From the NCBI GenBank assembly GCA_920105625.2, contig OV050030.1, positions 77,217,400 to 77,281,399 of the forward strand: a stretch of DNA of 64,000 bases, given 5' to 3'. Position numbers and translations under genes: made by a program. Below the pieces are notes generated by a model. It was not told the DNA's origin, ran no database searches, and saw only the letters and a program-made list of their open reading frames with translations. The first letter of the stretch is position 1; each line of letters starts with the position of its first letter. Source of the stretch: Clusia tigrina. Lineage: Eukaryota; Arthropoda; Insecta; Diptera; Clusiidae. Of the stretch, positions 1 to 13,379 are shown one piece after another.

Positions 1-88
1 ATCCAAATGAAAGAAATTATTAAAACAAATACAGACAAGACATGTAGCATGCATGAAGCAATCAAGATTTATAGAATGCATATAACAT

Positions 89-363
89 ATGGAACAAATC
101 TCCGTTGACAACAGCAATTCAAATATCAATTCTACCAATAATACACCAAAAAAAATAGCGGAAAAAACACTCCATACATTCCAAAATCACCTACTTCTAT
201 AGTTAACACCCATTCTTCTTCTGCCAACAACAAAAATAATTACTATCAACATACGGAGCAAATTTGCTCTAACAACAACAATGCTAGCATTAACATCACC
301 ACCAACAACACTAACCACAACAATTCTACCACATCTATTTCCCCTCTTGTTAAGAAAAAATAT
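89..363 (+). pseudogene. Remnant of LINE ORF1 (gag-like), I-element type
   Basis: An ATG at 89 opens a frame rich in Asn, Ser and Thr (MEQISVDNSNSN...). It stops near 195 because of a frame change at the A8 run about 148-155. The adjacent frame then stays open with Asn/Ser/Thr-rich residues to a stop at about 361-363. Such composition is usual in the N-terminal gag-like ORF1 of I-type LINEs, and an I-like ORF2 follows on the same strand. The zinc-knuckle half expected of ORF1 is missing. Assignment rests on composition and context, not on a conserved motif. Confidence 0.4.
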
Positions 364-609
364 TGAAACTTCCTCTTTACTACCTTACTCCAAAGAACTA
401 GAATATTCTCGTACCAACATAGATCTCTCCACACAGTTTAGTAAGAAAGAAGAGTAAAGGAGCGCAAAACTAATTTCAGTTATTTTTCGACAGGCGATAC
501 TCAGCCATGCTGACTACTCATTCTGGTTGTAAGCGCTCTCCTTTCTCTTTCTTTAATCTTCCCACCCATCAGTCTTTCACTTACAGTTTTTAACGAATAT
601 TTTTCTGAT

Positions 610-828
610 ATGGTAACAATACTGCTTTGGAATGTAAATTGCTTATTAAACAATTACAATGATATTCAATTATTATCAATCTCTCTCTTTCACAACCTAC
701 CGTTTATTAACTCCAATAAACAAGGTATTGCCATATTAATCAAAAAACACCTTCCATATAAAATAATCTCTTTATTTATTTATTTCTATTTCTTAAAAAG
801 CTACAAAGTACAGATTATTAATCGCTAA
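610..828 (+). pseudogene. Truncated endonuclease N-terminus, second partial copy of a LINE ORF2
   Basis: This 72-residue frame starts ILLWNVNCLLNNYNDIQLLS and continues INSNKQGIAILIKKHLPYK. It parallels the start of the large ORF just downstream (ILQWNMKGYHNNYIDLEIL and STSKQGAGILVHHSIPHK). The piece carrying the LCLQETH motif is absent, so it is an internally deleted endonuclease N-terminus. The two copies differ at about half of the residues, so they represent related elements rather than a recent tandem duplication. Confidence 0.5.
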
Positions 829-832
829 TTCA

Positions 833-3800
833 ATGGAGCTTAATATTCTACAGTGGAATATGAAAGGCTACCACAACAATTATATAGATTTAGAAATACT
901 GTCATATACATACAAACCACACATCCTATGCCTTCAAGAAACCCACATTCAGTTTAATGGTATTTTCTCCCAAACAATATCATATTATTTTTACAATCTT
1001 CCATGTAATAGCACTTCAAAACAAGGTGCTGGTATTCTCGTGCATCATAGCATTCCTCACAAACTTATCCAAATTCAATCCAACCTAATTTTTGTGGCTA
1101 TTGAAATAAATATAAATTTCCCAATTACTGTTTTTTCTATATATATTCCCCCTTGTCAATCCATTAATTGTAGCGACCTTATCAAACTTATATCCAATAT
1201 TAATACCCCTATTATACTTCTAGGCGATCTAAACGGTTGGAGTCCACTTTGGGGCTCCCCTAGTCACAATTTAAGAGGACAAATCATAGAAGATTTTGTC
1301 CTATCATCCGACTTGGTCATTCTCAATGATGGATCTCCTACAGACTTTTCCACACATGGCAGTCTCACAAACGTGGACCTAACTTTATATTCTCCCCAGT
1401 TAATGCTGCTCGCTAACTGGATGATATTGAACGACCTCCATAATAGTGACCATTTTCCGATTTTAGCTTCATTTAAATTCTCTAACCACAGTCACCCAAT
1501 AACTTCCTCACCGGTCAAATTCAACTGTAACCGAGCAAACTGGGACAAATTTCATAATGAAATACTATTTCTTGAACCTAAATATCTCGCTTCCCAAAAT
1601 GTAAACAGAGAGGCCGCCTTAATACAAAAATTAATTCGTTCTGCAGCAAATAATTCAATCCCCCTTTGTAAATCAAGGAAAGCTCGACAAAGTGTTCCTT
1701 GGTGGTCTGCCGAACTAAATTTGCTTCGAAAGGAGAAGCAAACAGCTTGGTATAAATTCCGAAAATCAAATTCACTTACTCATCTCATAGAATACAGAAA
1801 AAAGAATGCATTGTTTATCAAAGAAAATAGAAAATCAAAAAGAAACTCATTTGCTAAATTTAACGAAAGACTTAATCCAAATACTCTCACAGCAATCATT
1901 TGGCATAATATAAGATTATTGACTGGTAAATACACTTCATTCTCCATAAAATCAATTCAACACAACTTTTCAACTATTTCGGACCCTCTGCTAATTTCTA
2001 CCAAATTAGCCGAATATTATTCTCAATGTTCACAAAACTCCGAATTTCCAACTCAGTTCAGACAACAAAAACGTGTTGTCCTTGCAGCAGAAACCCCCAC
2101 GTGCGGCAGTAACAAAGCCAAATTTCTTGAGGTAGATTTTAGCGTCAATGAATTTTCAGCCGTCCAGAATCATGTAAAAGGATCTTCGCCAGGGTTTGAT
2201 AAGATAACGTATCAGATGTTGCGTTATTGTCCACCGGTACTTAAAGAAAGAATTCTTGTTCTCTACAACAATATATTTAAATCTGGAACAATTCCTCAAA
2301 GCCTTAAAAAAGCAATAATCATACCAATTAAAAAGCCATTAAAAACTGCTGACCAGATTTCCAGTTATAGACCTATTTCTTTATTACCTTGTATAGGTAA
2401 GCTGTTGGAGAAAATGGTTTCCAAAAGACTAATGTGGTTTCTCACTTCCACAATTTCATTGAATATATCCTAAGTTGGGTTTAAGCCTGGCTCTAGCACC
2501 ATTGATGTCTTATTATACATCGATCATTTAATTTGTAAAAGCCTTTCCACCAAAAATCATATTTCTATACTATCAATTGACTTCGAAAAGGCTTTTGATA
2601 AAATAGGTGTCCACCTGGTATTAAAAAAATTATTGGAGTGGAGAATTGGACCAAAAATGTACAACTACATAAAATCATTTCTAACAAATAGAAAAATACG
2701 CTGTCGTGTTAATAATATACTATCCGTAACTCTACCATTATGCAACGGTATCCCGCAAGGCTACCCGCTTTCTGTCACGCTATTTTAAATTGCAATTGTG
2801 CATCTAAGTAATATCTTAAAACTACACAAAAACGTATTGCATTGCCTTTATGCAGATGACTTGTATATTATTTGCAACACAAAGTGCACGAATGAAATAG
2901 AGAAAATCTTTTCAGATGTACTGAAATCAATTAGCAATTGGTCTAATCAATCAGGAGCTAAAATATCATTTGAAAAAACTAAACATCTACATATTTGCCG
3001 CAAAATAAATTGCAATAACATTAATATATCTTTTAATAACAATTCAATTAAAAATGTAAATTACCTTAAGATTCTAGGTTTAATTTTTGATAATAAAAAT
3101 AGTTTTAAATACCATTGTATTAGTTTAAGAAAAAACTTAGCTGCCAGAGTAAATATTGTTAAATATCTAGCCTCTAATAAAAGCCATTTACACACTAACA
3201 CTTTATTAAACATAACTAAATTAACCATATTATCTAAAATTGACTACGGATTGCAAATATACGGAAAATGTGCCAAATCGCATATGGATAAGTTAAAAGC
3301 TCCATACCACGCAGCTATACGTTCCAGTCTTAGAGCATTCAAAACAACTTCAACTAGGTATCTGCTTGCTGAAGGCGGATTTTGCTCACTGGAAGATAGA
3401 TATCAGTATCTTAGTTGTCGCCTTATCCCTAAGATTTGCTGCAATCCTCCTGAAATTCTCTTCAAAGAAATTCACTTGCTAAAAGCACGGAAACGCCCAC
3501 TGTTAATGGCATCTGCTATAGCAAATATTTTAAATAAGTCAAATGAACTTGGGCTTCAAATTAAATCAGTGCTATCTCCGAAACCCAATTTCCCACCATG
3601 GTTACTGGCCAACAAATCTTTTATCAACCAAATGACCAAATTTAGAAAGGAAAATACTTCAAACAATGTTTATCGGCAAATATATCTAGATACCATCGAG
3701 CCTTTTAAACAACAAAACTGGAAATTTCTTTTCACCGATGGATCCAAAATTGAAAACGCTGTCAGCTTTGCAGTTGTTGATTCAGATGGCAATACGCTAT

Positions 3801-4560
3801 CTAATGGTCTGCTTCCTCCATTCGCTTCAATTTTCGATGCAGAGTTGCAAGGGCTTCTATCATGTTTACATATTGTAAAAAGTAAAAAAGGAAAGTTCAT
3901 TATATGTACTATCAGTTTATATATGTACAGAAAGTTTATTATATACAGCCTATCAATCTTTACGGCATCAAAAAACATTGATAATAAGATTAACTTAATA
4001 AATTTACTACAGCAATCTCTGATCGAAATGAGCAATAAAGTGAAGCCAATGTGGGTTCCTGGTCACGTGGGAATTCTCGGGAACGAACAAGCTGACGCCT
4101 CTGCGAAGTTTGCAGCTAAGTCACCTTTGCACACTTATATGGCACTCTCCAATAAATCCACGAGCAAAATGGCCTGTTCCCAAATTCTTCGTAATATCAA
4201 GCAAGATTGGGAAAATTACAGCCACCCATACAAAACCGTCAACCCCCACTGGAACAACATAAACCTTCTCGCTACATCTACAACTAGTATGTGTAAATGC
4301 TTCATCCGATTGAGGCTAGGTCACACTAAAATTACACATCTGCATATTATAACTAAATAGCTGCAACCATTATGTCACTTTTGCAATAGCTATCCACTAA
4401 CTATTTCCCACATCCTTACTCAATGTTCATCACTATCATCAATCCGGCACTCCATTTTTCATGATAATAATCCAACTGAGTTTCTTGCTATTCCGTCAGA
4501 ATCCAACGTCAAAATAATTTTCCAATATTTTTCTCTAATTAACCTAATCAGTAAAATATA
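833..4560 (+). pseudogene. ORF2 of I-clade-like LINE: endonuclease, reverse transcriptase, RNase H (3 in-frame stops)
   Basis: Encodes the replication protein of a non-LTR retrotransposon, which nicks the target and reverse-transcribes the element RNA there. The AP-endonuclease comes first: ILQWNMKG near the start, LCLQETH, GDLNGW near residue 130 and SDHFPI near 205. The RT follows, with SSYRPISLLP, SIDFEKAFD, GIPQG and YADD at 2849-2860. An RNase H domain follows (FTDGSK near 3735, WVPGHVGILGNEQAD near 4050), then a CHFC...H...C zinc motif. The frame is continuous apart from stops at 2471 (TAA), 2786 (TAA) and 4358 (TAG); the first two could be single C-to-T changes. RNase H has an in-frame insertion (about 3891-3948) and lacks the usual second Asp. 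An RNase H after the RT fits the I clade. Dead copy. Confidence 0.85.
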
Positions 4561-4640
4561 AATGTTAACATAAGCCGATAGCCCTGGCAGCTAGTGCTTT
4601 TGTTTAATTATAATTTTAATTGTAATTAGATTATTAATAA
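4561..4640 (+). other. 3' untranslated tail of the I-like LINE
   Basis: Following the last ORF2 stop is a short AT-rich tail that passes into TAAT/AATAAATATAAATA-like simple sequence near 4635. I-type LINEs often end in short A/T-rich repeats rather than pure poly(A). No target-site duplication could be recognised, so the exact 3' boundary is uncertain. Confidence 0.4.
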
Positions 4641-5075
4641 ATATAAATATAAGTTTTTCAAAGTGAATGGAATAACTACTCTCAACGTTTCTTTGTAGTG
4701 TTGTTGGATGTGGCATTAGAGTTTCTATGTTAAGATTAGGTCCAAATTTATTTCCCAAGGAAAGCATTAACTTTGAATATGCTTTTAGTCCATTATCTTT
4801 TACTAGAGAGTATGGGCAAATGTCTCCAAGCACCCACTCGGTCATAACATTGGTACAAGCTTTTTTAGCCTCTTGGGTTGATTCAATTAATTCATTTTCT
4901 TCTTCATTTTTTATTAAATTATAGCACTTTTGTTTATTTAAATTTGATAATGCATTTTTATTATATTTGTATACATTTTTGCACATTTTGCATGCAACAA
5001 AATTATTTAGTTCAACATCGTTTTCGTCTTTAATATATCCAAAGCATTCCCATATCTTGCTATCTAGATCTATTG
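4640..5075 (-). pseudogene. hAT-superfamily (Hermes/hobo-like) transposase N-terminal fragment
   Basis: Read on the minus strand, the segment gives a BED-type zinc-finger start (W...C.GY, then FVACKMC) followed by a Lys/Asn-rich stretch. It continues with MTEWVLGDICPYSLVKDNGL and NIETLMPHPTTLQRNV. The order of W(V) and RPFS-like residues, a (G)F/L segment and (L)P(S/H)P(I/T)TL(S/Q)R corresponds to the N-terminal part of Hermes/hobo transposases. The catalytic DDE domain is missing and the sequence breaks off near 4640 next to the I-like LINE. About 140 of roughly 600 residues remain, so it cannot be functional. Confidence 0.75.
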
Positions 5076-5079
5076 TGAT

Positions 5080-6303
5080 GCCCCTATTTATTAGAAAGAT
5101 GAGGATAGTCTCATCTATAAATCTTCTGTCAAGTTAATTTCCGACAGGAATTCATATATTTTGGAGGAATCAAGATGAGGGATCTTGCTCATATCTAAGA
5201 TATATTCTCCAACACCTGTGTCTTTTGTGTGCCAATGGTCCGCAGTCTGCGATCAGGTGCAGTGAGGTTTCGTCACTTTCTCCACAGAATCGACAGATGG
5301 CATCTGAAGATATACCCAACTTTTTCAAATGGTAGTTGAGTTTACAATGTCAGCTCAAAATGCCTGTGATGATTCTTAATTTACCCCTAGTCATATGTAT
5401 TAACTCATTAGCTCTTTTAGGATTAAAATCTCCCAGAAGAGCTTTGGACTGTCTTAATCCAGGAAAAGTTTTCCAGGTTTGACTTCGTTTTGCATCTGTA
5501 CATTTCTTTAGCAGACCTCCAATGGTATTGGATGATAGTCCACAGAAGGGTTCAGGACCGTTGAAGTGAGAGGCCGCAGCCTTCCTAGCTAAGCTATCAG
5601 CCCTCTCATTTCCCTCTACTCCTATGTGGCCTGGTACCCACATTAGAGATAACTTGTTCATACTGCCTAGGGAATTTAGCTTCCCAATACAGTCCCACAC
5701 AAGTTTAGACCTCACTAAGGGTGAGCTCAGACTCTTGAGTACTGCTTGACTATCAGATAGTATCACGATGTTTTTCCCCCGATACTTCCTGTCAATGTTG
5801 ATCTGGGCACATCTTTCAATAGCGTGAATTTCCGCTTGAAAAATGCTTGCAAAAGAACCCATTGGTTCCCAGTAGTTGGCCCAAATACTCCTACCCCAGT
5901 TCCGTCCATTGTCTTAGAACCGTCAGTATTAATTTCAGCTATTGTCGTCAGATTTGTTTTCTTATAGAGGACATTGTGTGGGTTGTTAAATTGGATATTT
6001 TGGGTGACCATGTCATTACTGAACATTTTTACGAAGTGTGTTGGGAGAGTAGTTGCTTTCTGAATGTTCGTTTTTTACCATATTTTGTGTTTTTATGGGT
6101 GGCTTTCCAAAGATGTTTTTCTGTTTTTGTTGTTGTTATTTTTGTCCTTTAATTTGTTTGGCGATTCCTTTTCGCGGTTACTCTGCCCGGAAGATGTGCT
6201 ATTGTTTCTACTGCTGTTTGAGTTTTGTAATTGAGTGTTTGTTGCAGTTGTAATTGGTGTTCTTCTCCTAGTAGACATGATTGTTACGCTTGAATCAAGC
6301 AAT
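5080..6303 (-). mobile_element. Internally deleted RNase-H-bearing LINE, ORF1 start joined to ORF2 end
   Basis: On the minus strand an ORF1-like start (MSTRRRTPITTATNTQ, Asn/Ser-rich, near 6278) leads without an RT into an RNase H domain (INTDGSKTMDGTGVGVF near 5920, FQAEIHAIERCAQ, ILSDSQAVLKSL, MWVPGHIGVEGNERADSLA). A C-terminal CRFC...H...C segment comes next and coding ends at 5115. There is a frameshift near 5862, a stop at 5350-5352 and a second frameshift near 5205. The whole endonuclease and RT are deleted. A short tail (GGGGCATCACAATAGATCT on the minus strand) follows to about 5080. I, R1 and LOA relatives can all carry such an RNase H, so I leave the clade open. Confidence 0.7.
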
Positions 6304-6640
6304 GTACTTGTCGTAGCTCTCGAAACTACTATTGTTGTACAAGACCTTTAGTAATTTTGGTAATTTTAAACTTTTCACTTTAATCTATTCAGGCAAATTA
6401 AATATTATTAATAAATAAATAATATAAATAATAAAATAAAATTTCACTTTCGTATTACCGTCTCTATCGCGAAGTCTAAAGAACTTATTCAGTTTAAATA
6501 CAGTGAAACACCGTTCCAATCATGGAGCACGTTTGAAATCGCGTCCGCACAGTTTGAAAATTCACTTATTGTTTCATTCATGATCTATGCTTTTTGTTTA
6601 ATTTAATAATATTTTTATTTTTAATTTTAAAAATCTGAAC
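6304..6640. other. Unassigned AT-rich spacer, probably LINE 5' UTR plus 3' tail
   Basis: No coding signal. The part beside 6303 may be the 5' UTR of the minus-strand RNase-H LINE. The A/T-rich part at about 6590-6635 lies just after the stop codon of the jockey copy starting at 6643 and may be its 3' tail. I cannot place the border between the two. Confidence 0.35.
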
Positions 6641-6642
6641 GG

Positions 6643-8554
<1,912 letters not shown>

Positions 8555-8565
8555 CACCCGTTGAT

Positions 8566-8568
<3 letters not shown>
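8555..8568. repeat. Target-site duplication, left copy (CACCCGTTGATAGG)
   Basis: This 14-mer recurs at 14162-14175. It lies between jockey ORF2 sequence and the poly(T) that marks the 3' end of the minus-strand R1-clade LINE. In the uninterrupted jockey copy (around 28640) it occurs once. Confidence 0.9.

Positions 8569-8613
<45 letters not shown>
8569..8613 (-). repeat. Poly(A) tail of the R1-clade LINE (T45 on + strand)
   Basis: 45 consecutive T residues directly after the left target-site duplication. This is the expected product of target-primed reverse transcription of a polyadenylated LINE RNA. Low-complexity Lys and Phe frames across it are artefacts. Confidence 0.95.
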
Positions 8614-8615
<2 letters not shown>

Positions 8616-8763
8616 GAGGTGTAAAGCAGTCAAAAACCCTTGTAGTGTGGGGCCCCAACCCACTAAAATCACCCCGATGTCCGGACGGATCATCCTCTCG
8701 GGACCTCACCGTTAGGTAATACGTCGAGAGGCCGTTACGAGCGTTACCGCTCAATCGTCAGTC
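8614..8763 (-). other. 3' UTR of the R1-clade LINE
   Basis: 150 bp between the ORF2 stop (8764-8766) and the poly(A), comparatively GC-rich. The remnant LINE at 62.98-63.6 kb has a 3' UTR in the same position, but the two are not obviously alike in sequence. Confidence 0.7.
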
Positions 8764-11700
8764 TTAGGTCTGTCCATTTTCAGTCCTACTTCTTGAAACA
8801 TCCCCATTAACGTTTTCCTCAGCACTGCGCTGGCTTAGGCGTGCTGCTGTTCGGGCGCGTTCAGTGTTCCGCAGAGTTATCATCATAATAGATACTGTGG
8901 AACAAACTGCCTCCCATTTAGTCTCGGTTTCACACATATGCGCTACCAGATTCGCCATTGCTGGTTGTTCTCCTAAGATAGCGCTCAAGTTGTTTCTGCT
9001 CTCGTTAAATCGCGGGCAATGAAAAAGTATATGCTGCGCGTTTTCCTGCTCTCCCGGGCAACTTGGACAAAACGGGTCAACATCGTATTTGTATTCGTGC
9101 AAGTATTCCTTGAAGCACCCGTGGCCACTAAGCATCTGTGTCAAATAGAAGTTAAGTTCGCCGTGTGTGCGCGAGTACCATTCGTTGATATTATGTATCA
9201 GTTGGAATGTCCATCGGCCTTTGCTGGATTGCTCCCATCTTTGCTGCCATTGTTGCATGGTTTTCTGTCTTATTTCAAGCTTATCTGCAGCCGTTGGTCT
9301 TGTCCCTCTCCTATACAAATCCTGCATTTCATATGCAAGCAGGTCGATTGGTGGCTTACTTGATAACACACAAATGGCATCATCCGAAACTGTCCGAAAG
9401 GCGCTAGCAACCCTTAGCGCGCTGAGCCTATTTACAGATCGGATTCCTTTTGAGACGCTCTCTGTACGCGCGACTTCTGCCCAAATTGGAGCCGCATATA
9501 GGATGATCGAGGTAGTTACCCTCGATAGTAGCTTCCTTCGACTTGATCTGGGCCCTCCCAAGTTTGGCATCATCTTTGTGAGCGCACCGTTGACGCGGGC
9601 AGCCTTTTCGCATACTGTCCTAAGGTGTTCCTTGAAAGTCAGTTTCGCGTCTATGATCACTCCCAAGTACCGCAGATACGGCTGCGATGTAATTTCGTGT
9701 TCGCCCACCGTTATTGTTATATGCTCTCGCACTTTTCTGGAGCTCAGCAGGACCACCTCTGTTTTCTGGGCCGCCAATTCCAGTTTTGAGTCATCAAGCC
9801 AGCTTCTTATTCTGACGATCGCATCATTGCATATCGTTTGGAGCATGTCCAGCTGTTTTGCTACTGCTACCACAGCAATGTCGTCCGCATAGCCTACCAC
9901 CGTAGTATCTTCCGGTAGGTCCAGTTGGAGTATGTCATTGTACATACCATTCCATAATGAAGGGCCGAGCACAGAACCCTGGGGTACTCCCCCCGTGATC
10001 CTATATTGCTTTGCCCCTTCGTCCGTATCGTACAGTAGTACTCGGTTGTCAAAATAACTAGCTAAAATTCGCAACAAGTACTCCGGGACAGCGAATTTCC
10101 GGAGGGCGCTTATGATTAATGGCCAACTCGCCGAGTTGAAAGCGTTCTTCACATCCAATGTGATCACTGCGCAGTATTTTTTGCTTCCATTTACCCATCT
10201 CTTCCCGCTGAGTGCTTCTCTTGCAATATCCATCACTGCTTGGACTGCATCCACGGTGGATCGCGATCTCCGAAATCCAAATTGATTTGCGGCCAATCCT
10301 CCTGGCTTTTCAAGTGATTCTTGCAGTCTATCGCAGATAATTCTCTCTAAGATTTTACCCAGCGTATCGAGCATGCAAATTGGTCTCTACGAGGATGGGT
10401 GGTCCGGCTGCTTTCCGGGCTTAAGCAGTAATACCAGCCTCTGTCTTTTCCAAATATCTGGGTATATTCCCTCGCTTAAGCACGCATTGTACACCTGCGT
10501 GAAGATTTCAGGTGTTGCCTTGACCGCCGCTTTTACCGCAATATTGGGCAAACCGTCTAGCCCGGGTGCTTTACCGTCAGCGATTTTCCGCAGAGTGAAC
10601 ACTACCTCATCAGTGGAAATCTCGGGGATTTCTGTGCTGTTTATTTGTTGGCCGTTGTACAGAATTGTTTCCTCCTGTGCTGCAACCACCTTACGCATCA
10701 ATTTATATTCTGTTGGTTGCGGTGCTCTTGGCCCTTTCAGTTTGGCCATCACTGCCTTGTATGCGTTACCCCATGGATCGAGATCAGAACTGTCGTAGAG
10801 CTCCTTAAAATATGCGTTTTTGCTGTTTTTAATGGCTACTTTCAGTACTTTCCTACACTCTTTATGTACTTGATGCAGCGTTTCCCAAATTGGCCTATTG
10901 CGAGCTCGTTTTGCCTTTCTGCGCGCTTGGTTACATCTTTTCCTCGCATTAGCGATTTCGTCATTCCACCAGTAGACTGGTTTCCTCACAATTCTGTTTG
11001 ATATTCTTGGCATTGCCACGTCACAGGCCATGCTGAGTTTGTCCGTTATGCTGACCGCCATCTTTTCTGCCGTGTCCAGGGGGATTTCCTCATCTTTCCA
11101 GGCGGTATTAAAGGCTTCTACGTCAAAAACCTGCCATTTCCATCGTTTTGTTGGCACTTTGCGAATTCGTTGTTTTTTCGGCGCAGTGATATCTATTTCA
11201 ATAGCCCGGTGATCACTGTGTGTGTATATGCTGCTGACTTCCCACTGTGCGTTGCGAGTTATAACATTGTGTGCGAAGGTGAGGTCTATCACGGAACCCC
11301 TCCTGCCTGTTTCGAATGTATTCTTACTACCGTGGTTTAAAAGGTCTAACGATAGTGGAGCTAGGCATTCGAGCAGAATTCTTCCTCGCTGATCTGTGCG
11401 TGTACTTCCCCATGCTGTGGACCAGGCGTTGAAGTCTCCTGCTACTACGACCGGACTTTTACCTCGCGCTTCTATCACCAAGGCCATCAACATCCTCTCG
11501 AAGTCATCTAGAGTCATACTGGGGGGAGCATAGCATGAAAAAAAGTACACATTTTTTATTTTCGCCCATGTGAAACCATTTTCCGCCATTGTCATCTTCT
11601 GCTGAATTGAGCTATCGTTACTTGCCCATATAGCAGCTTTACCGTGGGCATCCTGTACCCAGTTGTGACAATTTAAATTTCGGTATTGTTCACACAATAG

Positions 11701-11790
11701 CCCCACGTCGAATTTTTGTTCGAACATAGTTTGGGTCAGGAGATCCTGGGCCGCCGCGCATCGGTTTAAGTTTAGTTGCACGATTCTCAT
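8764..11790 (-). pseudogene. ORF2 of R1-clade LINE: endonuclease and reverse transcriptase, one nonsense codon
   Basis: About 1008 codons, the usual length for R1-clade ORF2. The AP-endonuclease comes first (VQLNLNRCAAAQDLL, LLCEQY, VVAGDFNAWSTAWGS, THSDHRAIE). The RT follows, with DGKAPGLDGLPN, FGFRRSRSTVDAV, TLDVKNAFNSASW, GVPQGSVLGPSLWN and YADDIAVVAV. The C-terminal domain has GHGCFKEYLHEY and CPSCPGEQENAQHILFHC. The start ATG at 11788-11790 overlaps the ORF1 stop in an ATGA, suggesting termination-reinitiation. A TAG at 10387-10389, where related RTs have Tyr in the SSYRPI motif, splits the frame into 494- and 536-codon parts. Otherwise no frameshift; all catalytic motifs are present. 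Confidence 0.9.
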
Positions 11791-13379
11791 TGTCCGCAAT
11801 CTTTCCTCGCCTTCTGATATACCGGACATTTGTAGCTGCCAGCTGCATGAGTGCCTTCGCATAGAGCGCACCTCTCTTTGCTTTTACAGGTTGCTGCTAG
11901 GTGGCCCTTTTCGCCGCACCTTCTACACATGTCTGTTTTGTCTATGGGTTCATTACAGTGATGCGCCAGATGACCGTAACCCCAGCATCTGAAGCAACGC
12001 TTAAGTGATACCGTCTCCCGAATTCTGCAATTTACCCATCCGATTTGTATATTACGCGCAGGCAGTAATTTTTTGGCATCATTTGCGGGAAGATCGATGT
12101 ACGCTGTCTGCGTACCGTCATAGCACTTTCGCATATTGTTTATTGCCGAGACGTCCGGCCTACTGATGTTACCCTTTTCCTTCAAGGCGTCGCAAATCTC
12201 CTCGGGGGTAGTAATCATATCCACATCTCTACATTGTATTCTGATGCAGTGCGTTTTTGCCACTACTTTTGCCGCATCTCTGAGGACTTCCACCACCGCC
12301 GCTTTATATTTTGCCGTCTTATTTTCGGGAGCACTCTTAAGCTTGATTACCAAGTCTCCTTTGTTACCCTGGTATATGCGCCTAACATCTCCCCCTAGCT
12401 CTTTCAACGCACTACTGGCTTTCACCGTTTTTAGGATGTCGGCGTATGACGATGCACCCGCTGCCGTAATTATGATGGCATCCGGTCTAGGTTTTATATC
12501 GTAGGCTTTAGCGTCTTGTTGCTTTTTCCTTGGTTTTTTTTCCACCTTTGTCCATCGTTCCTTTTCTTGCGGTTTTAGGGCATCATCTCCTGTTTGTGGG
12601 CATTGTACCTGCGTGACCACCCCTTTCCTGGCTGGTGCCTTGGGACAGACGACCTGCGCAAGTGGAATTTCAACTGCCGCGCTAAGATCGTTATTTGCTC
12701 GCACTCTTTTCACGGGCCCCGTTGTTGCATCGCAGTTCATTACTGTCGGACTGGCGTTGGCCCTTCGCCTCTTCCCAGATCCCGTGTTCACTCCGACTGT
12801 GATCGTGTTCGGCTGTGGAGCGTTTTGAATGGTGCGCATGCTCTTTAATTGCATCTCGATCTCGACGTGTTTTGCCTTCATAACCGCTGCTAGTCGTTTT
12901 ACCTCATTATGCACATTTGGCTTAATCTTGCAAAACTGCAGTAAATCATTTATGGCCTTCCCCAGAGCTGTCATTTGAGCATTGAGGGGTGTTACCGCAA
13001 CTTCTGTTCGTTCCTTTGCTGCTCCAGTGTCCCGAGTGGATATAGGCGGAGTTGATACTGCCAGGGCACCTGGTAGTTTTTCGTCCGTTTTTTCCACTGT
13101 CTTCATTTTGCACCCCTCCTGTTGGCTACCATTTGTAGTGGTAAGGGAGCCCGTGTAGAGAGATACTGGTGTCCCAATTATGTCACTGTGTGTACTTTGA
13201 GCATCACCTGTTACATCATTTTCATTTTGTCCACCTGATACGCCGTATGCTGACAGTACTTTGCCGTGTGGCGGTGATCTTTCGATGAGAGAGCTTCTAT
13301 TGAAGATATCCGCTACGCCTGTTGTCTGCTTATTGCTATCGTTATTTATAGTTTTTTTTTGGTTTATTTGCTTGTCCAT
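11787..13379 (-). CDS. ORF1 (gag-like, CCHC zinc knuckles) of R1-clade LINE
   Basis: 530 residues from the ATG at 13379 (MDKQINQKK); the open frame extends upstream but lacks an earlier ATG. The first half is Ser/Thr/Lys-rich with a short predicted helix near residues 160-190. A central region (about 320-430) fits the RRM-like fold of LINE gag proteins. The C-terminus carries three zinc knuckles: CFRCWGYGHLAHHC, CRRCGEKGHLAATC and CALCEGTHAAGSYKC. ORF1p binds the element RNA to form the RNP used with ORF2p. The frame is uninterrupted and ends at TGA 11787-11789, overlapping the ORF2 start. Likely translatable if transcribed. Confidence 0.88.
   Translation of the reverse strand: MDKQINQKKTINNDSNKQTTGVADIFNRSSLIERSPPHGKVLSAYGVSGGQNENDVTGDAQSTHSDIIGTPVSLYTGSLTTTNGSQQEGCKMKTVEKTDEKLPGALAVSTPPISTRDTGAAKERTEVAVTPLNAQMTALGKAINDLLQFCKIKPNVHNEVKRLAAVMKAKHVEIEMQLKSMRTIQNAPQPNTITVGVNTGSGKRRRANASPTVMNCDATTGPVKRVRANNDLSAAVEIPLAQVVCPKAPARKGVVTQVQCPQTGDDALKPQEKERWTKVEKKPRKKQQDAKAYDIKPRPDAIIITAAGASSYADILKTVKASSALKELGGDVRRIYQGNKGDLVIKLKSAPENKTAKYKAAVVEVLRDAAKVVAKTHCIRIQCRDVDMITTPEEICDALKEKGNISRPDVSAINNMRKCYDGTQTAYIDLPANDAKKLLPARNIQIGWVNCRIRETVSLKRCFRCWGYGHLAHHCNEPIDKTDMCRRCGEKGHLAATCKSKERCALCEGTHAAGSYKCPVYQKARKDCGQ

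Noticed and set aside
9019..9892. Plus-strand frames of 114 and 241 codons
   Set aside because: Antisense shadows of the R1-clade ORF2, whose domains are unambiguous on the minus strand.
12136..12848. Plus-strand frames of 122 and 84 codons
   Set aside because: Antisense shadows of the R1-clade ORF1 gag.
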